Shown in pieces: positions 1-9,304 of a stretch of 64,000 bases of DNA; position 1 is the first letter of the stretch, and each line of letters starts with the position of its first letter. The notes below the pieces were generated by a model, which saw only the letters and a program-made list of their open reading frames with translations, searched no databases and was not told where the DNA came from. Both the position numbers and the translations under genes were made by a program. Source of the DNA: Chryseolinea sp. H1M3-3 (GTDB lineage Bacteria; Bacteroidota; Bacteroidia; Cytophagales; Cyclobacteriaceae); the NCBI RefSeq assembly GCF_029360725.1, contig NZ_JARKMY010000019.1, positions 186,001 to 250,000 of the forward strand. Reading direction: 5' to 3'.

Positions 1-2918
1 CAAAAGCAATAGGCAATCCGTTAGGAACGACGCATCTAACAGCCATTTGCCCCGCGAAAGATGGAATTCTGTGGATCGGAACGCTGGATGACGGGGTAAA
101 AAAATTAAATACTAAAACTAATGAAGTAACCCACTATCAACACGATCCTAAAAACACGAATAGCATTGCTGCGAATTTCATTGCCTCTATTGTTATTGAT
201 AAAAACCAACAGGTATGGGTGGGCACAAATTTTTGGGGAGTCGATCGATTAGTAGACGACGGACCGCAGCCGAGATTCGAACATTACAGGCACGATCCTA
301 AAGAATCTTTTAGCCTGGGAAATAACGATGTGCGGATGCTTTTTGTAGATAGTCAAAACAATGTATGGTCGTGTAATGAAAATGGCGGGCTCAATTTATA
401 CAGCCGGAAACACGACGTTTTCTTTTGTTATCTACCCAATCCGTTAGACCCGTATAGTATTTTCAGCAATTCTTACTGGAGCATCTATGAAGACAAACAA
501 GGGAGACTATGGCTTGGAAGCTCCCTGAATGGCATTGATGTAGTTGACAAAAATCTTTCCCGATTCACTCACTACTATAAATCATCCGTTTCGGGTGCAA
601 GCATCAGCAATGATATTGTCAGGGGATTTTATGAGGACCGAAATGACAATTGGTGGATTGCTACCGATGGGGGAGGCTTAAACTTCTTTGATCCTATTCA
701 CAGCAGATTTGAAGTTTACCAATACGATCCTTCCAATCCTAAGAGCATTCAATCTAATGCCGTTCTTTCGATTTGTGAAGTAAATGATGAATTGTGGGTT
801 GGTACCTGGCAAGGCGGCATTAATATTATGGACGTTAATACCAAAAGCTTTCGTCGAATCCAACCCGACAATCTGAACCTGAGAAATATTTTTAACCTGG
901 TTAAAGATTCGCATGGAAACATTTGGGCATCCACGTATGGCGGAGGTATCACCGTGTTTAATTTGGCAACAAATACAACAAGGACTTACCTCAACGAACC
1001 GTCGAATCCCAGTAGTATCAGCAGTAACATTGTTCCGGTAATCATTGAAGATAGCGAAGGAAATATTTGGATCGGCACCCAGGATAGCGGTGTGAATCTG
1101 ATGAAAGCTGGCGACATCGAACGAGGTATTTTTCAGCGTTTCGCGTTAAATACACATGACACTCTCGGTCTGCAATCGAAACTGATAAACGATATTTTTG
1201 AAGACAGCAAAAAGAATATTTGGATTGCAACGTCGTCTGGTCTCAGCAAATATTTAAAATCAAAAAACACATTTCAGACATACAGCGTACAACACGGTCT
1301 GCCTACTGACCAGATCAAATCAATTATTGAAGACAATAAAGGATTTCTTTGGATCGGCACAACAAAGGGAATTTCGAAGTTCAATCCCGAAGCGGAAACA
1401 TTTGTTAACTACGACAAACGTGATGGTTTGCAAAGTGGTGAATTTTCACGCTATGGCGCCTACAAGACCCGGCACGGCGCTTTGCTATTTGGCGGAACTC
1501 AGGGATTCAATGCATTCGTTCCTGATAGCATCCGTAACAACAATATTATACCACCGGTATTTATAACGGGACTTCGTGTCTTTAATAGACCAGTGGAGAT
1601 TGGAGACGAAAATTCCGTTCTTCCAAAACATATTATGCAGTTATCTGAGATTACACTTCCGTATGACTATTCTGTATTCACCTTGGAATTTGTTGCACTG
1701 AATTACATGACGCTGGATAAAATGCAATATGCATACAAACTGGAAGGGCTTGAAAATAATTGGAACTTTGTCGACAAACAATACACTGCCACCTATACCA
1801 ATCTTGATCCAGGTGAATATTTTTTTCATGTAAAAGCCTCCAGCAATGACGGCTCATGGCCAGAAGATGGAAAAATTCTCAAGATTACCATAACCCCTCC
1901 GTTCTGGAAGACCTGGTGGTTCAGAGTTCTTTTGGTTGGCTCATTTATTTTTTCAGTCGTCTTTGTCATACAAGCCCGCGTACATCAGTTGAGGAAAAAA
2001 AATGTTGAACTGGAAGCCCGGGTGAGTGAACGAACATCTCAACTTCGCGGACTGATCAAAGAACTTCAGGAAAAACAAGATGAAATTGCCACGACCAATG
2101 AGGAGTTAACTTCTACGCTGGAAGATTTGGTTGATCAAAAGCAAAAGGTTGAATCCATTAACAATGAACTTAAGGCGGCACATGAGGAATTGTTAACAAT
2201 TAATAATCAGCTTGACGAAAGGGTTCACGAGCGTACAGTAAAGTTGCTAAAAGCGAATCAGGAGCTAGATCGATTCGTTTATAGTGCATCCCATGATTTG
2301 AGTGCTCCACTAAAATCTATTTTAGGGCTTATTCAACTGACCCGGTTGGAAAATAAAAATGAGGAGCTTACCTATCATCTGGAGCACATGCAAAAAAGTG
2401 TACTCAAACTGGAGGGTGTAATCAACAGCTTAACGCAGTTTTCACGAAACGTGGGGCACGCCATAATCAAACAAGAGATAATCTTTGATGAAATGGTAGA
2501 AGAAGTGCTGGACGAGCTAAAATATCCTTTCCACGCCGATAAGGTAAAGATCATTAAAAAGTATCAACCCAACGACTATGTAACGTCCGACTATCTACGG
2601 TTGAAAATTATCTTGAGTAATTTGATCTCGAATGCACTGAAGTATAAAAACGGAAAGGCGGAAAACTCCTTCGTGGAAATTGCATACGAAAAAACGAATG
2701 ACACCGATAAGATCCAAATCAAAGACAACGGCATAGGTATCTCCCCCGAAAATCAGCTAAAAGTATTCGATATGTTCTACCGGGCCACATTACAATCAAC
2801 GGGTTCCGGGCTCGGCCTTTACATTGTTAAGGAAACGGTAGAAAAGTTGGGTGGAACAATTTCGCTTGAGTCAAAACTAGGCAGCCATACCATCTTTACA
2901 GTTACGTTTAACGGATAA
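1..2918 (+). CDS. Reg_prop/Y_Y_Y sensor histidine kinase, 5' end outside window
   Basis: A two-component sensor kinase whose reading frame is open from base 3, so the true start lies upstream. Counting from an internal ATG at 219, residues 1-440 hold repeated beta-propeller blades with WIGT/WIAT/WVGT-like motifs (Reg_prop). A Y_Y_Y domain follows at about 470-560, then one membrane segment at about 566-588 and a long coiled coil. The histidine kinase core has the H-box SASHDLSAP with the predicted phosphorylated His at 692, an N-box (SNLISNALKY) and the DNGIGI and GSGLGL ATP-binding motifs close to the end. There is no receiver or AraC domain, so this is a plain kinase and not the hybrid one-protein type common in Bacteroidota. 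The periplasmic propeller probably senses a ligand, perhaps a sugar, but the ligand cannot be read from the sequence. The partner may be the orphan receiver at 4315. Confidence 0.9.
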   Translation, partial: KAIGNPLGTTHLTAICPAKDGILWIGTLDDGVKKLNTKTNEVTHYQHDPKNTNSIAANFIASIVIDKNQQVWVGTNFWGVDRLVDDGPQPRFEHYRHDPKESFSLGNNDVRMLFVDSQNNVWSCNENGGLNLYSRKHDVFFCYLPNPLDPYSIFSNSYWSIYEDKQGRLWLGSSLNGIDVVDKNLSRFTHYYKSSVSGASISNDIVRGFYEDRNDNWWIATDGGGLNFFDPIHSRFEVYQYDPSNPKSIQSNAVLSICEVNDELWVGTWQGGINIMDVNTKSFRRIQPDNLNLRNIFNLVKDSHGNIWASTYGGGITVFNLATNTTRTYLNEPSNPSSISSNIVPVIIEDSEGNIWIGTQDSGVNLMKAGDIERGIFQRFALNTHDTLGLQSKLINDIFEDSKKNIWIATSSGLSKYLKSKNTFQTYSVQHGLPTDQIKSIIEDNKGFLWIGTTKGISKFNPEAETFVNYDKRDGLQSGEFSRYGAYKTRHGALLFGGTQGFNAFVPDSIRNNNIIPPVFITGLRVFNRPVEIGDENSVLPKHIMQLSEITLPYDYSVFTLEFVALNYMTLDKMQYAYKLEGLENNWNFVDKQYTATYTNLDPGEYFFHVKASSNDGSWPEDGKILKITITPPFWKTWWFRVLLVGSFIFSVVFVIQARVHQLRKKNVELEARVSERTSQLRGLIKELQEKQDEIATTNEELTSTLEDLVDQKQKVESINNELKAAHEELLTINNQLDERVHERTVKLLKANQELDRFVYSASHDLSAPLKSILGLIQLTRLENKNEELTYHLEHMQKSVLKLEGVINSLTQFSRNVGHAIIKQEIIFDEMVEEVLDELKYPFHADKVKIIKKYQPNDYVTSDYLRLKIILSNLISNALKYKNGKAENSFVEIAYEKTNDTDKIQIKDNGIGISPENQLKVFDMFYRATLQSTGSGLGLYIVKETVEKLGGTISLESKLGSHTIFTVTFNG

Positions 2919-3143
2919 TCTCTTGTGTTGCTTGTAATTCACCAGTACGTTTTGAATGTTGTAAGCGCAGCGGACAAATACCCAACGCGTAAATGATTAA
3001 ACCAAAGTTTAAAGTTTCCATCCCGTCTTTCGGCACAACTTCTAAGAAATTCTTCATCCTAAGACACACTCCCTGCAAAAAGTGACGCAACTGTGGGTTA
3101 CTATTTCAATTGTTTACATAAAGGGAGGAATAAATTGAAGGCT

Positions 3144-4064
3144 ATGGAAACAATCGCATTTGGACAGTGGAAAAACGAATCAAACCTCCTCGATGGTGTT
3201 AGTCCACTAAAAGAAGACATTATCACGATAGATGCTCAGATCGACGTGAAGGTTAGAGGTGATTTACCCGAAGCGCAAGCCATGAACGCCGCAACGGCAT
3301 TCATGGAGCAAAAGATGATTTCTTTCTTGGAGTACGAGTACGAAGATTTCAAATTGTCAAAGCCAGTTATACAAAATGGTGTTCTGAATTTCAAAAAAGA
3401 GCCAGAAACGAATCGGGCTTTTGAACAACTAAAAAGTTTTCATCTTCAGAAATTTTCACACATGGCTGAGTTGAAATCCGGAAGTCATCGTCGCAATAAA
3501 CTTTTATTTTCAATAGAGCCAGGTTTGGAAATCATTATTCCTCCTTATGATAACGATTGGACCAATAGCTTTGTCTCGTTTTCAAGTGCCAATAAGGCTT
3601 CGGGATCGTTCAAGGCTTTCCCCCATGGCAATGGGTATGGCGCCTCAGGCGTGGGAGTTTTTCTGTCACCACAGGAAGATGTCTCAGCGAGTTTTAGTAC
3701 GCATGGACCTGTATCCTATGCGTGGTCCAACTTTGTGGGTGAAGGGGGTGGTTATGCAGCGTCGCGTGGTGGGCTGGGAATTTCCATATACAACGCATCA
3801 CGAGGTACGTTGGTAAAAGATGATCATGAAATATTGTGGAGCCAATCGCGTCAACCTTCCTCTCTTGAGATTAGCGGAGGCAATGATGACTTATATTTTC
3901 AAAATACTTCAATGGGTCAGAGTCATTTTAAGATGAAAGGTGGCGACACGTACCTTGTATGGATATGGAGTTGGGCTTTTACAGATAGTGGGCCGAACGG
4001 GGCTTCCTTTGCGGCCGTCGACTGTAAAGTACCCTTTATGATTGTCGATTCATTTACAGCATGA
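3144..4064 (+). CDS. hypothetical protein, glycine- and serine-rich C-terminal half
   Basis: I do not recognise this family. The protein of about 306 residues starts METIAFGQW and has no signal peptide or membrane segment. The first half is charged and mixed helical; the second half, from about residue 135, is rich in Gly, Ser and aromatic residues (FPHGNGYGASG, GGGYAASRGGLG) and looks like a beta-sandwich. The frame is open further upstream to 3093. I chose ATG 3144 because a purine-rich GGGAGGA lies about 14 bases before it; a TTG at 3135 sits closer to that site and is the main alternative. It stands alone between the sensor kinase and the receiver gene. No function is proposed. Confidence 0.6.
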   Translation: METIAFGQWKNESNLLDGVSPLKEDIITIDAQIDVKVRGDLPEAQAMNAATAFMEQKMISFLEYEYEDFKLSKPVIQNGVLNFKKEPETNRAFEQLKSFHLQKFSHMAELKSGSHRRNKLLFSIEPGLEIIIPPYDNDWTNSFVSFSSANKASGSFKAFPHGNGYGASGVGVFLSPQEDVSASFSTHGPVSYAWSNFVGEGGGYAASRGGLGISIYNASRGTLVKDDHEILWSQSRQPSSLEISGGNDDLYFQNTSMGQSHFKMKGGDTYLVWIWSWAFTDSGPNGASFAAVDCKVPFMIVDSFTA

Positions 4065-4083
4065 TGAAAAAAATGCGAAGAGT

Positions 4084-4114
4084 AGCCCAAAAAGCGTTGT
4101 TACTACTTTGGGCT
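4084..4114 (+). terminator. weak terminator-like hairpin
   Basis: An 8-bp perfect stem (AGCCCAAA / TTTGGGCT) with a 15-base loop sits 20 bases after the stop at 4064. No clean T-run follows, so intrinsic termination is uncertain. Confidence 0.35.
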
Positions 4115-4314
4115 TACAATAATCACCTGACCCTTTTGCAGCAGTCTGCAGTTTTTACACGCTTAACGCAGATGTTGATAATTGCCTTGGGGTTCTAAAA
4201 TGGGCAGGAGCGACTTCTGTGTCATAAAAAGTTTTATTAAGAAACAGAGGTTCCGCTACACTTTTACATCGACCCAAATGTTTTGTGGAAAGGAATTTAT
4301 TTATATTTATATAA

Positions 4315-4734
4315 ATGAAGCCTCCTTTTCAATTCATATTGATCGATGACGACCCGATGAATAACTTGATCTGCAAGTTGACGATCGAAATGACATTTGG
4401 TCAATCGGATGTGAAAGCTTTTGTAAATCCGGAAGTCGCACTGAATTATATTCAGACAGATTTTGCAAATCTTCCTGATACGACAGGCCTGTTGTTGTTG
4501 GATATTAACATGCCCATCATGAGTGGATGGGAGTTTTTGGAAATGTTCGACAATCTGAGATTTGATTTAAAGGAACGAATCAAAATTTGTATTCTCTCCT
4601 CATCTATAGATGAGCGTGATAAAGAAAGATCCTATGCCAATAAAAATGTGCTTGACTTTCTTGTTAAACCGTTGACGGATAAAGATGTTCAACGAATAAC
4701 AAGCATGGAGTTGAAAAAGGGAAAGTCTCTTTAA
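4315..4734 (+). CDS. single-domain response regulator (CheY-like receiver)
   Basis: A stand-alone receiver domain of 139 residues that takes a phosphate from a histidine kinase. The acidic pocket is the run DDD at 11-13, the predicted phosphorylation site is Asp63 in LLLLDINMP, the switch region is ILSSS at 93-97, and the conserved Lys is K118 in VKPL. No output domain follows, so it must signal by protein contact or in a phosphorelay. It lies 1.4 kb downstream of a receiver-less sensor kinase and could be its partner, although an unrelated gene lies between them. The ATG is preceded by an A/T-rich leader with no Shine-Dalgarno site, as is usual in Bacteroidota. Confidence 0.88.
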   Translation: MKPPFQFILIDDDPMNNLICKLTIEMTFGQSDVKAFVNPEVALNYIQTDFANLPDTTGLLLLDINMPIMSGWEFLEMFDNLRFDLKERIKICILSSSIDERDKERSYANKNVLDFLVKPLTDKDVQRITSMELKKGKSL

Positions 4735-4818
4735 TCGTTGAAACTCGTCGCGTGACGCACCTCATTAAAATCCGCCGATAGCATTTGCAAGACGATAGCC
4801 GCGTCAAGTGATTAATTT

Positions 4819-5196
4819 TTAAATGGGTTGGGCAAACTTCAAATGGTATCCATTGATATCCCTAACCACATATTGCCGTGCGCCCCAAGGACGATTGGAG
4901 AGGGGTTCAATTACTTCCGCACCATTTTGCACGTGTAACTTAAAAAGGTAGTCTGCATCATTTATCCAAATAAAGATGTCCGGATGAAACGACTGATCCC
5001 TAAGAAATTTTACTAACGCTGGGCTATGCGTAAAATATATTTCCGCATTTCCCGAATGTACGCCCGCATATACAGGCGGATCACCATATTGAAAGTCAAA
5101 CGCAAACCCAAGTACATGTTGATAATAGGCAAGTGATTTTTCGATATCATCGGTGCTAATTACCGGAACAGTACTATGGATTTGCGAAACATTCAT
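4819..5196 (-). CDS. VOC superfamily protein (glyoxalase/bleomycin-resistance-like)
   Basis: A 125-residue protein with the paired beta-alpha-beta-beta-beta fold of the vicinal oxygen chelate superfamily. The N-terminal half has ISTDDIEKSLAYYQHVLGF, the typical first helix and strand; the C-terminal half ends in the usual DINGYHLKFAQ strand. The length and the aromatic AGVHSGNAEIYFTH stretch resemble bleomycin-binding proteins, but the substrate cannot be told from the sequence. It is divergent in sequence and may be a general stress or detoxification protein. It runs in the same direction as the oxidoreductase upstream (37-base gap) and may share its transcript. Confidence 0.78.
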   Translation of the reverse strand: MNVSQIHSTVPVISTDDIEKSLAYYQHVLGFAFDFQYGDPPVYAGVHSGNAEIYFTHSPALVKFLRDQSFHPDIFIWINDADYLFKLHVQNGAEVIEPLSNRPWGARQYVVRDINGYHLKFAQPI

Positions 5197-5232
5197 ATTG
5201 TAACATTAACAATTATGGCACGTTGATGCTGC

Positions 5233-6324
5233 TTAAACTTTCACACGTGCACCTTGTGATGCTGCTGATTTATAAATGGCTTCGACTACTTTAATATCTT
5301 TCATACCTTCTTCTCCCGGGACAAGGAGCGGTGTTCCATTGAGAATCGAAGTTGCATCGTCGTCCATTTGCTTAGCCTGTTGATTGGGAATGACGGCGTC
5401 AAGTACTTTGCCGTCGCTGGTAATCCCACGCTGACCGCTATATTGTTGAAATGGTTCGAGCTTATACCAACCGTTAGCGAATTTGGTTTCGAGTGTGTTG
5501 ACGCCGCGGCCGAAAGTGGTTTCACATTTAGCCGTAACACCTCCCGGAAATTCAAGGTCGAAGTTCATGGTCTCTTCTACTTCCTTATATATTTCAGGCC
5601 GTGTTGTAGAACCTTTTGCAGAAACGGCAATAGGCTCTAACCCCGTCGCATAACGCGCGGCATTCAATGAGTACACACCCATATCATACATGGCGCCACC
5701 ACCTAAACTCTTCTTTTGCTTCCAATGATCTGTTCGATTGTCACGATATCCTGCAGCAGCGCTTGTGCTCAATACCTTTCCATAAACGAGGTCTTTCCGA
5801 ATCTGTATGATGCGTTGCGTATTTGGCTCATGGTGCAGACGATACCCGATCGCCAGCGTTACTTTATTTTTCTTGGCAGCATCGATCATACTTTTGCACT
5901 CTGCTTCAGTCATAGCCATAGGCTTCTCGCACCACACATGCTTTCCCGCTTTCGCGGCGCGGATACTATACTCCGCATGCATGGAGGGCGGCAACACAAT
6001 GTAGATCACATCGATATCAGGATTATTGGCAATCGAATCGAAGTTCTGATAGTTGTAAATATTTTTATCAGGAATATTATGTTGTTGCTTCCATTTTTCA
6101 GCCTTTGCAGGAGTACCAGTAACAATTCCCGCCAGCGAACACTTTTGCGTCAATTGTAAAGCAGGGGCGAGCAGATCAGTGCTATAATATCCAAGTCCTA
6201 CCAGCGCGACACCGAGTTTTTCTTTTTTCTGAGGAACATGAATGTTTGAAAACGCATACTGGCTAACCGTTAACCCGGCAACACCGGCGGCTGTTTGTTG
6301 AAGAAATTTTCTCCTGTTAATCAT
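5233..6324 (-). CDS. Gfo/Idh/MocA family oxidoreductase with Tat signal
   Basis: An NAD(P)-dependent sugar or inositol-type dehydrogenase of 363 residues. The N-terminus has a twin-arginine signal (NRRKFLQQTAAG) that would send the folded enzyme with cofactor to the periplasm. A Rossmann fold follows with VALVGLGYYS near residue 40, and the family signature CEKPMAM is near residue 135. The C-terminal alpha/beta domain (GGGAMYDMGVYSLNAARY) binds the substrate. Overall it resembles glucose-fructose oxidoreductase relatives. It differs from the second Gfo/Idh/MocA gene at 58823 in length and sequence. The substrate is unknown. Confidence 0.88.
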   Translation of the reverse strand: MINRRKFLQQTAAGVAGLTVSQYAFSNIHVPQKKEKLGVALVGLGYYSTDLLAPALQLTQKCSLAGIVTGTPAKAEKWKQQHNIPDKNIYNYQNFDSIANNPDIDVIYIVLPPSMHAEYSIRAAKAGKHVWCEKPMAMTEAECKSMIDAAKKNKVTLAIGYRLHHEPNTQRIIQIRKDLVYGKVLSTSAAAGYRDNRTDHWKQKKSLGGGAMYDMGVYSLNAARYATGLEPIAVSAKGSTTRPEIYKEVEETMNFDLEFPGGVTAKCETTFGRGVNTLETKFANGWYKLEPFQQYSGQRGITSDGKVLDAVIPNQQAKQMDDDATSILNGTPLLVPGEEGMKDIKVVEAIYKSAASQGARVKV

Positions 6325-6537
6325 GGTTATAATTGGGTTTTGTTTTCACAGTTTAACGTGATGGTTTTTCAATTTAATTGTTCGGGGTCATTTAACAAAT
6401 AATATTTGAATGGCCGGCGGAACGCTAATAGGAGGGGGACCCTGTAAAATTATAAACATTCGTAACGGCATAAGGCATGGGCAGGAAGCTTGCAGCTTTT
6501 AATAAAATAATCTATCTTATACCCATCAAGCGAGGAT

Positions 6538-6954
6538 ATGGCAACTGTGAGTACATCGAAAAAGAAATTGTTTACTGCGGATTATGAGTTTCATGCATCT
6601 ATTAAGATGTTGTACCCTTACATCCAGACAGCCAGTGGACTCTCCGAATGGTTTGCCGACGATGTTACGATAAATAATAGTGATAAATCATTCACTTTTT
6701 TTTGGGATAATGAAGAACACCGGGCAAAACTCGCGGCCTTCCGTACCAACCATTTCGCAAGATTTGAGTTCGTGCCAGAAAATAAAGAAGACGAACAAGA
6801 CCCATCTTATTTTGAATTGCGCTTAGACACCAATGAGCTAACCCAATCTACTTATTTAAAGATTTTTGATTATTCTGACTTCGATGACCAGCGCGAACTT
6901 CATTCGCTATGGGATAGTCTGATAGAACAACTCCGTAAAATCGTCGGTGGCTGA
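6538..6954 (+). CDS. START-like domain protein (Bacteroidota type)
   Basis: A 138-residue cytoplasmic protein of the START/AHSA1-like helix-grip fold. Visible marks are a short N-terminal strand (KLFTADYEFHAS), a helix with the SGLSEWFADDV motif, several strands including FTFFWDNEEHRA, and a long C-terminal helix (LHSLWDSLIEQLRKIVGG) that would close a ligand cavity. Proteins of this size are found across Bacteroidota, mostly without known function. It lies directly upstream of the LptF/LptG-type permease, with a 158-base gap, on the same strand. Confidence 0.75.
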   Translation: MATVSTSKKKLFTADYEFHASIKMLYPYIQTASGLSEWFADDVTINNSDKSFTFFWDNEEHRAKLAAFRTNHFARFEFVPENKEDEQDPSYFELRLDTNELTQSTYLKIFDYSDFDDQRELHSLWDSLIEQLRKIVGG

Positions 6955-7112
6955 TCGCTTGCCCGTATTTCTTTCACCTATTGGCTTTATTTTTGACAAT
7001 AAGTTACGAGCTTTGAGCTGAAAGCGAGAACATATTTTTCGCGTAGCTTAATATTTAAACACTTTAAGACGAACTTCAACACTTCGCCCGTCAATACGAC
7101 AATAATCCGAGC

Positions 7113-8834
7113 ATGAAGAAAATCGACAAACTTGTTCTCGACGCATTCATCGGTCCTTTCTTAATCACCTTCCTGGTCGTGGTGTTTATATTGTTGAATA
7201 TAAACATGCTGAAGTATTTTGACGATATTATTGGCAAGGGCCTTGATACATTGGTGCTGGGAGAATTATTTTTCTACTTCGCCATTTTCACCGTTCCAAC
7301 GGCCATGCCGTTAGCGGTATTGTTGTCGTCACTCATTGCTTTCGGAAACCTTGGTGAACATTTTGAACTGACTGCGATTAAAAGCGCGGGTATCTCACTC
7401 GTTAGAACACTCAGACCTATATTTTTCTTTGTCATACTTTTAACGGGTATTGCATTTTACGCCAACAATAACCTGGTTCCTAAAGCTGCTCTGGAAGCGT
7501 ACAGCCTGTTATATGATATCAAGCAAAAAAAACCAGCACTTGATTTACGCGAGGGTTCGTTTTACAATGGCATCGATGACATCAGTATCAAAGTTGATCG
7601 AAAATTTACCGATGACGAAGCCGCATTAAAGGGCGTCATTGTTTATGACCACCGCGAAAATGATGGGAATAAAAATGTTATCGTCGCCGATTCCGGGAGA
7701 ATGTACACCATTCTCAATGAGCGGTACTTAAAGTTCGAACTTTTCAGTGGATACGATTATCGGGAGGGGGCTGGTGAAGCAAAAGACCTGGGTGGAAAAA
7801 AGTCTAATGGAGAATCCTTGTCTAAGACGAGATTTTCGAAGATGCAGATTGTATTTGACTTGTCGTCTTTTCAGCTGCAGACTACTGATAAAAAGTGGTT
7901 TCAGGGTAACAGGATTATGCGAAATTTGACCGAACTCGATAGTGATATAGACTCAGTTGAAGCGCAGGTGCTGAACCAAAAAGTAAACCATTACCTGTAC
8001 AAGCCGACTTATTTCGCGTATTATAATAAGGGGGACTCCATCATCATGCCCCCGGAAGTCTATCGCCAAAAGGTAAAGCGGGATTCACTTGCCAGGGTCC
8101 CCTACCTTGACAGAATTAAGAATGATACAGTAAAAGTGAGAAGTTCCTCGACGAACCCGGAACGTGATTCGATCACGGCGAGGCTCAATGAAAAGTTCAA
8201 ACCGAAAACAAACGTCGCTCGACCCAAGGCAAGCAGCAAACAGCAAACGCCAAAAATTCTTCAAAAATACACCAGCACAATTCGCGACAAGCAGTCTGCC
8301 GATTCAATTAACCGCGTCAAAGCAAAAGCAAAAGCCGATAGCATTTTACGCTCAGGAGTTTCGCTTGATATGGTGCAGGGCGCTGCAAACTCTGTTCGCC
8401 AGATCAAAAGCCAGATAATGAATGCAAATCTTTCGATCGATAATTTCCAAAAAGAGCTTGCCATCTTTGAAATCCAGTGGCATAAAATTCTGGCAAATTC
8501 TTTTGCTTGCATTGCCATGTTCCTCATTGGAGCGCCACTGGGAGCGATCATAAAAAAAGGTGGCTTGGGTGTACCCTTTTTAGTGTCTATCTTTTTCTTT
8601 ATCGTTTATTATGTCATAACCATGCAGGGTGAAAAACTGGCCAAACAGAATACCGTAAGTGTAGCGGTAGGAGTGTGGGCGGCCGACGTAATCCTTCTCA
8701 TTATTGGTCTTTTTTTCCTGCGACAGGCGCGAATTGATGCCCGGTTATTTGAAGCAGACTTCTATTCGGTGGTGATGGATAAAGTTAAGCAATGGTTCGC
8801 CGAAAAAAGGCATCCCCGGGCGAAAATGGCATGA
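7113..8834 (+). CDS. LptF/LptG family lipopolysaccharide export permease
   Basis: An inner-membrane permease of the YjgP/YjgQ family that works with an LptB ATPase to pull LPS from the membrane. The 573-residue protein has the expected layout: three membrane segments at the N-terminus (from KLVLDAFIGPFLITFLVVVFI), a long periplasmic part of about 370 residues, and three more segments near the C-terminus (LANSFACIAMFLIGAPLGAIIKKGG). The periplasmic part is longer than in enterobacteria, with a charged, low-complexity Lys/Ser-rich stretch at about 340-420, as in other Bacteroidota. I cannot tell LptF from LptG. A TATTTTTG box at 6988 may be its -7 element, but its TTG partner lies too far away to be sure. 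Confidence 0.88.
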   Translation: MKKIDKLVLDAFIGPFLITFLVVVFILLNINMLKYFDDIIGKGLDTLVLGELFFYFAIFTVPTAMPLAVLLSSLIAFGNLGEHFELTAIKSAGISLVRTLRPIFFFVILLTGIAFYANNNLVPKAALEAYSLLYDIKQKKPALDLREGSFYNGIDDISIKVDRKFTDDEAALKGVIVYDHRENDGNKNVIVADSGRMYTILNERYLKFELFSGYDYREGAGEAKDLGGKKSNGESLSKTRFSKMQIVFDLSSFQLQTTDKKWFQGNRIMRNLTELDSDIDSVEAQVLNQKVNHYLYKPTYFAYYNKGDSIIMPPEVYRQKVKRDSLARVPYLDRIKNDTVKVRSSSTNPERDSITARLNEKFKPKTNVARPKASSKQQTPKILQKYTSTIRDKQSADSINRVKAKAKADSILRSGVSLDMVQGAANSVRQIKSQIMNANLSIDNFQKELAIFEIQWHKILANSFACIAMFLIGAPLGAIIKKGGLGVPFLVSIFFFIVYYVITMQGEKLAKQNTVSVAVGVWAADVILLIIGLFFLRQARIDARLFEADFYSVVMDKVKQWFAEKRHPRAKMA

Positions 8835-8863
8835 GTATTCAGAAAATGAAATTCTACAAACCC

Positions 8864-8895
8864 TTGGAAATTACGACGTTTCTGGCTTACCTTTG
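8864..8895 (+). promoter_or_regulatory. Bacteroidota sigma-A promoter for rpsO
   Basis: TTG at 8864-8866, 21 bases, then TACCTTTG at 8888-8895. This fits the Bacteroidota consensus TTG-N19-21-TAnnTTTG. The start of transcription would lie about 30 bases before the rpsO ATG. Confidence 0.65.
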
Positions 8896-8930
8896 CCCCC
8901 TGAAATAAAAGAAAAAACAAAATTTTTGAG

Positions 8931-9206
8931 ATGTACTTGACTACCGAAATCAAACAAGGTCTATTCGCTAAGCACGGATTTGGAAAGAAAAAGGAAGAAA
9001 CAGGATCTGCAGAAGCTCAGATTGCCCTTTTCACGCACCGGATTAATCACCTCACAGAGCATTTAAAGCTCAACAAGAAAGATTTCTCTACCCAACAAGG
9101 TCTTATGAAACTGGTAGGTAAGCGCAAAAAACTGCTGAATTACCTGCAGAACACTGAGATTTCAAGATACCGGGCAGTCCTGGCCGATCTGGATCTTAGA
9201 AAGTAA
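8931..9206 (+). CDS. rpsO: 30S ribosomal protein S15
   Basis: Ribosomal protein S15, which binds the central domain of 16S rRNA and helps bridge the two subunits. The 91-residue protein has the hallmark [22 protein letters not shown], the [25 protein letters not shown] helix and the final [13 protein letters not shown], all at usual length. It lies before pnp, an arrangement common in bacteria, and the intergenic hairpin separates the two transcripts at least in part. Confidence 0.97.
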   Translation: MYLTTEIKQGLFAKHGFGKKKEETGSAEAQIALFTHRINHLTEHLKLNKKDFSTQQGLMKLVGKRKKLLNYLQNTEISRYRAVLADLDLRK

Positions 9207-9222
9207 ATTATACAACATTCCC

Positions 9223-9253
9223 AAAAGGGAACCCGAACAAAGGTTCCCTTTTT
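9223..9253 (+). terminator. intrinsic terminator between rpsO and pnp
   Basis: A perfect 11-bp stem (AAAAGGGAACC / GGTTCCCTTTT) with an 8-base loop, running into T residues. It sits 17 bases after rpsO and 52 before pnp, where it could also be a target of pnp autocontrol. Confidence 0.85.
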
Positions 9254-9304
9254 GCATTTCAACATAAGGTGAACGCTACACGAGCTACCTTAAATTCACG
9301 CATT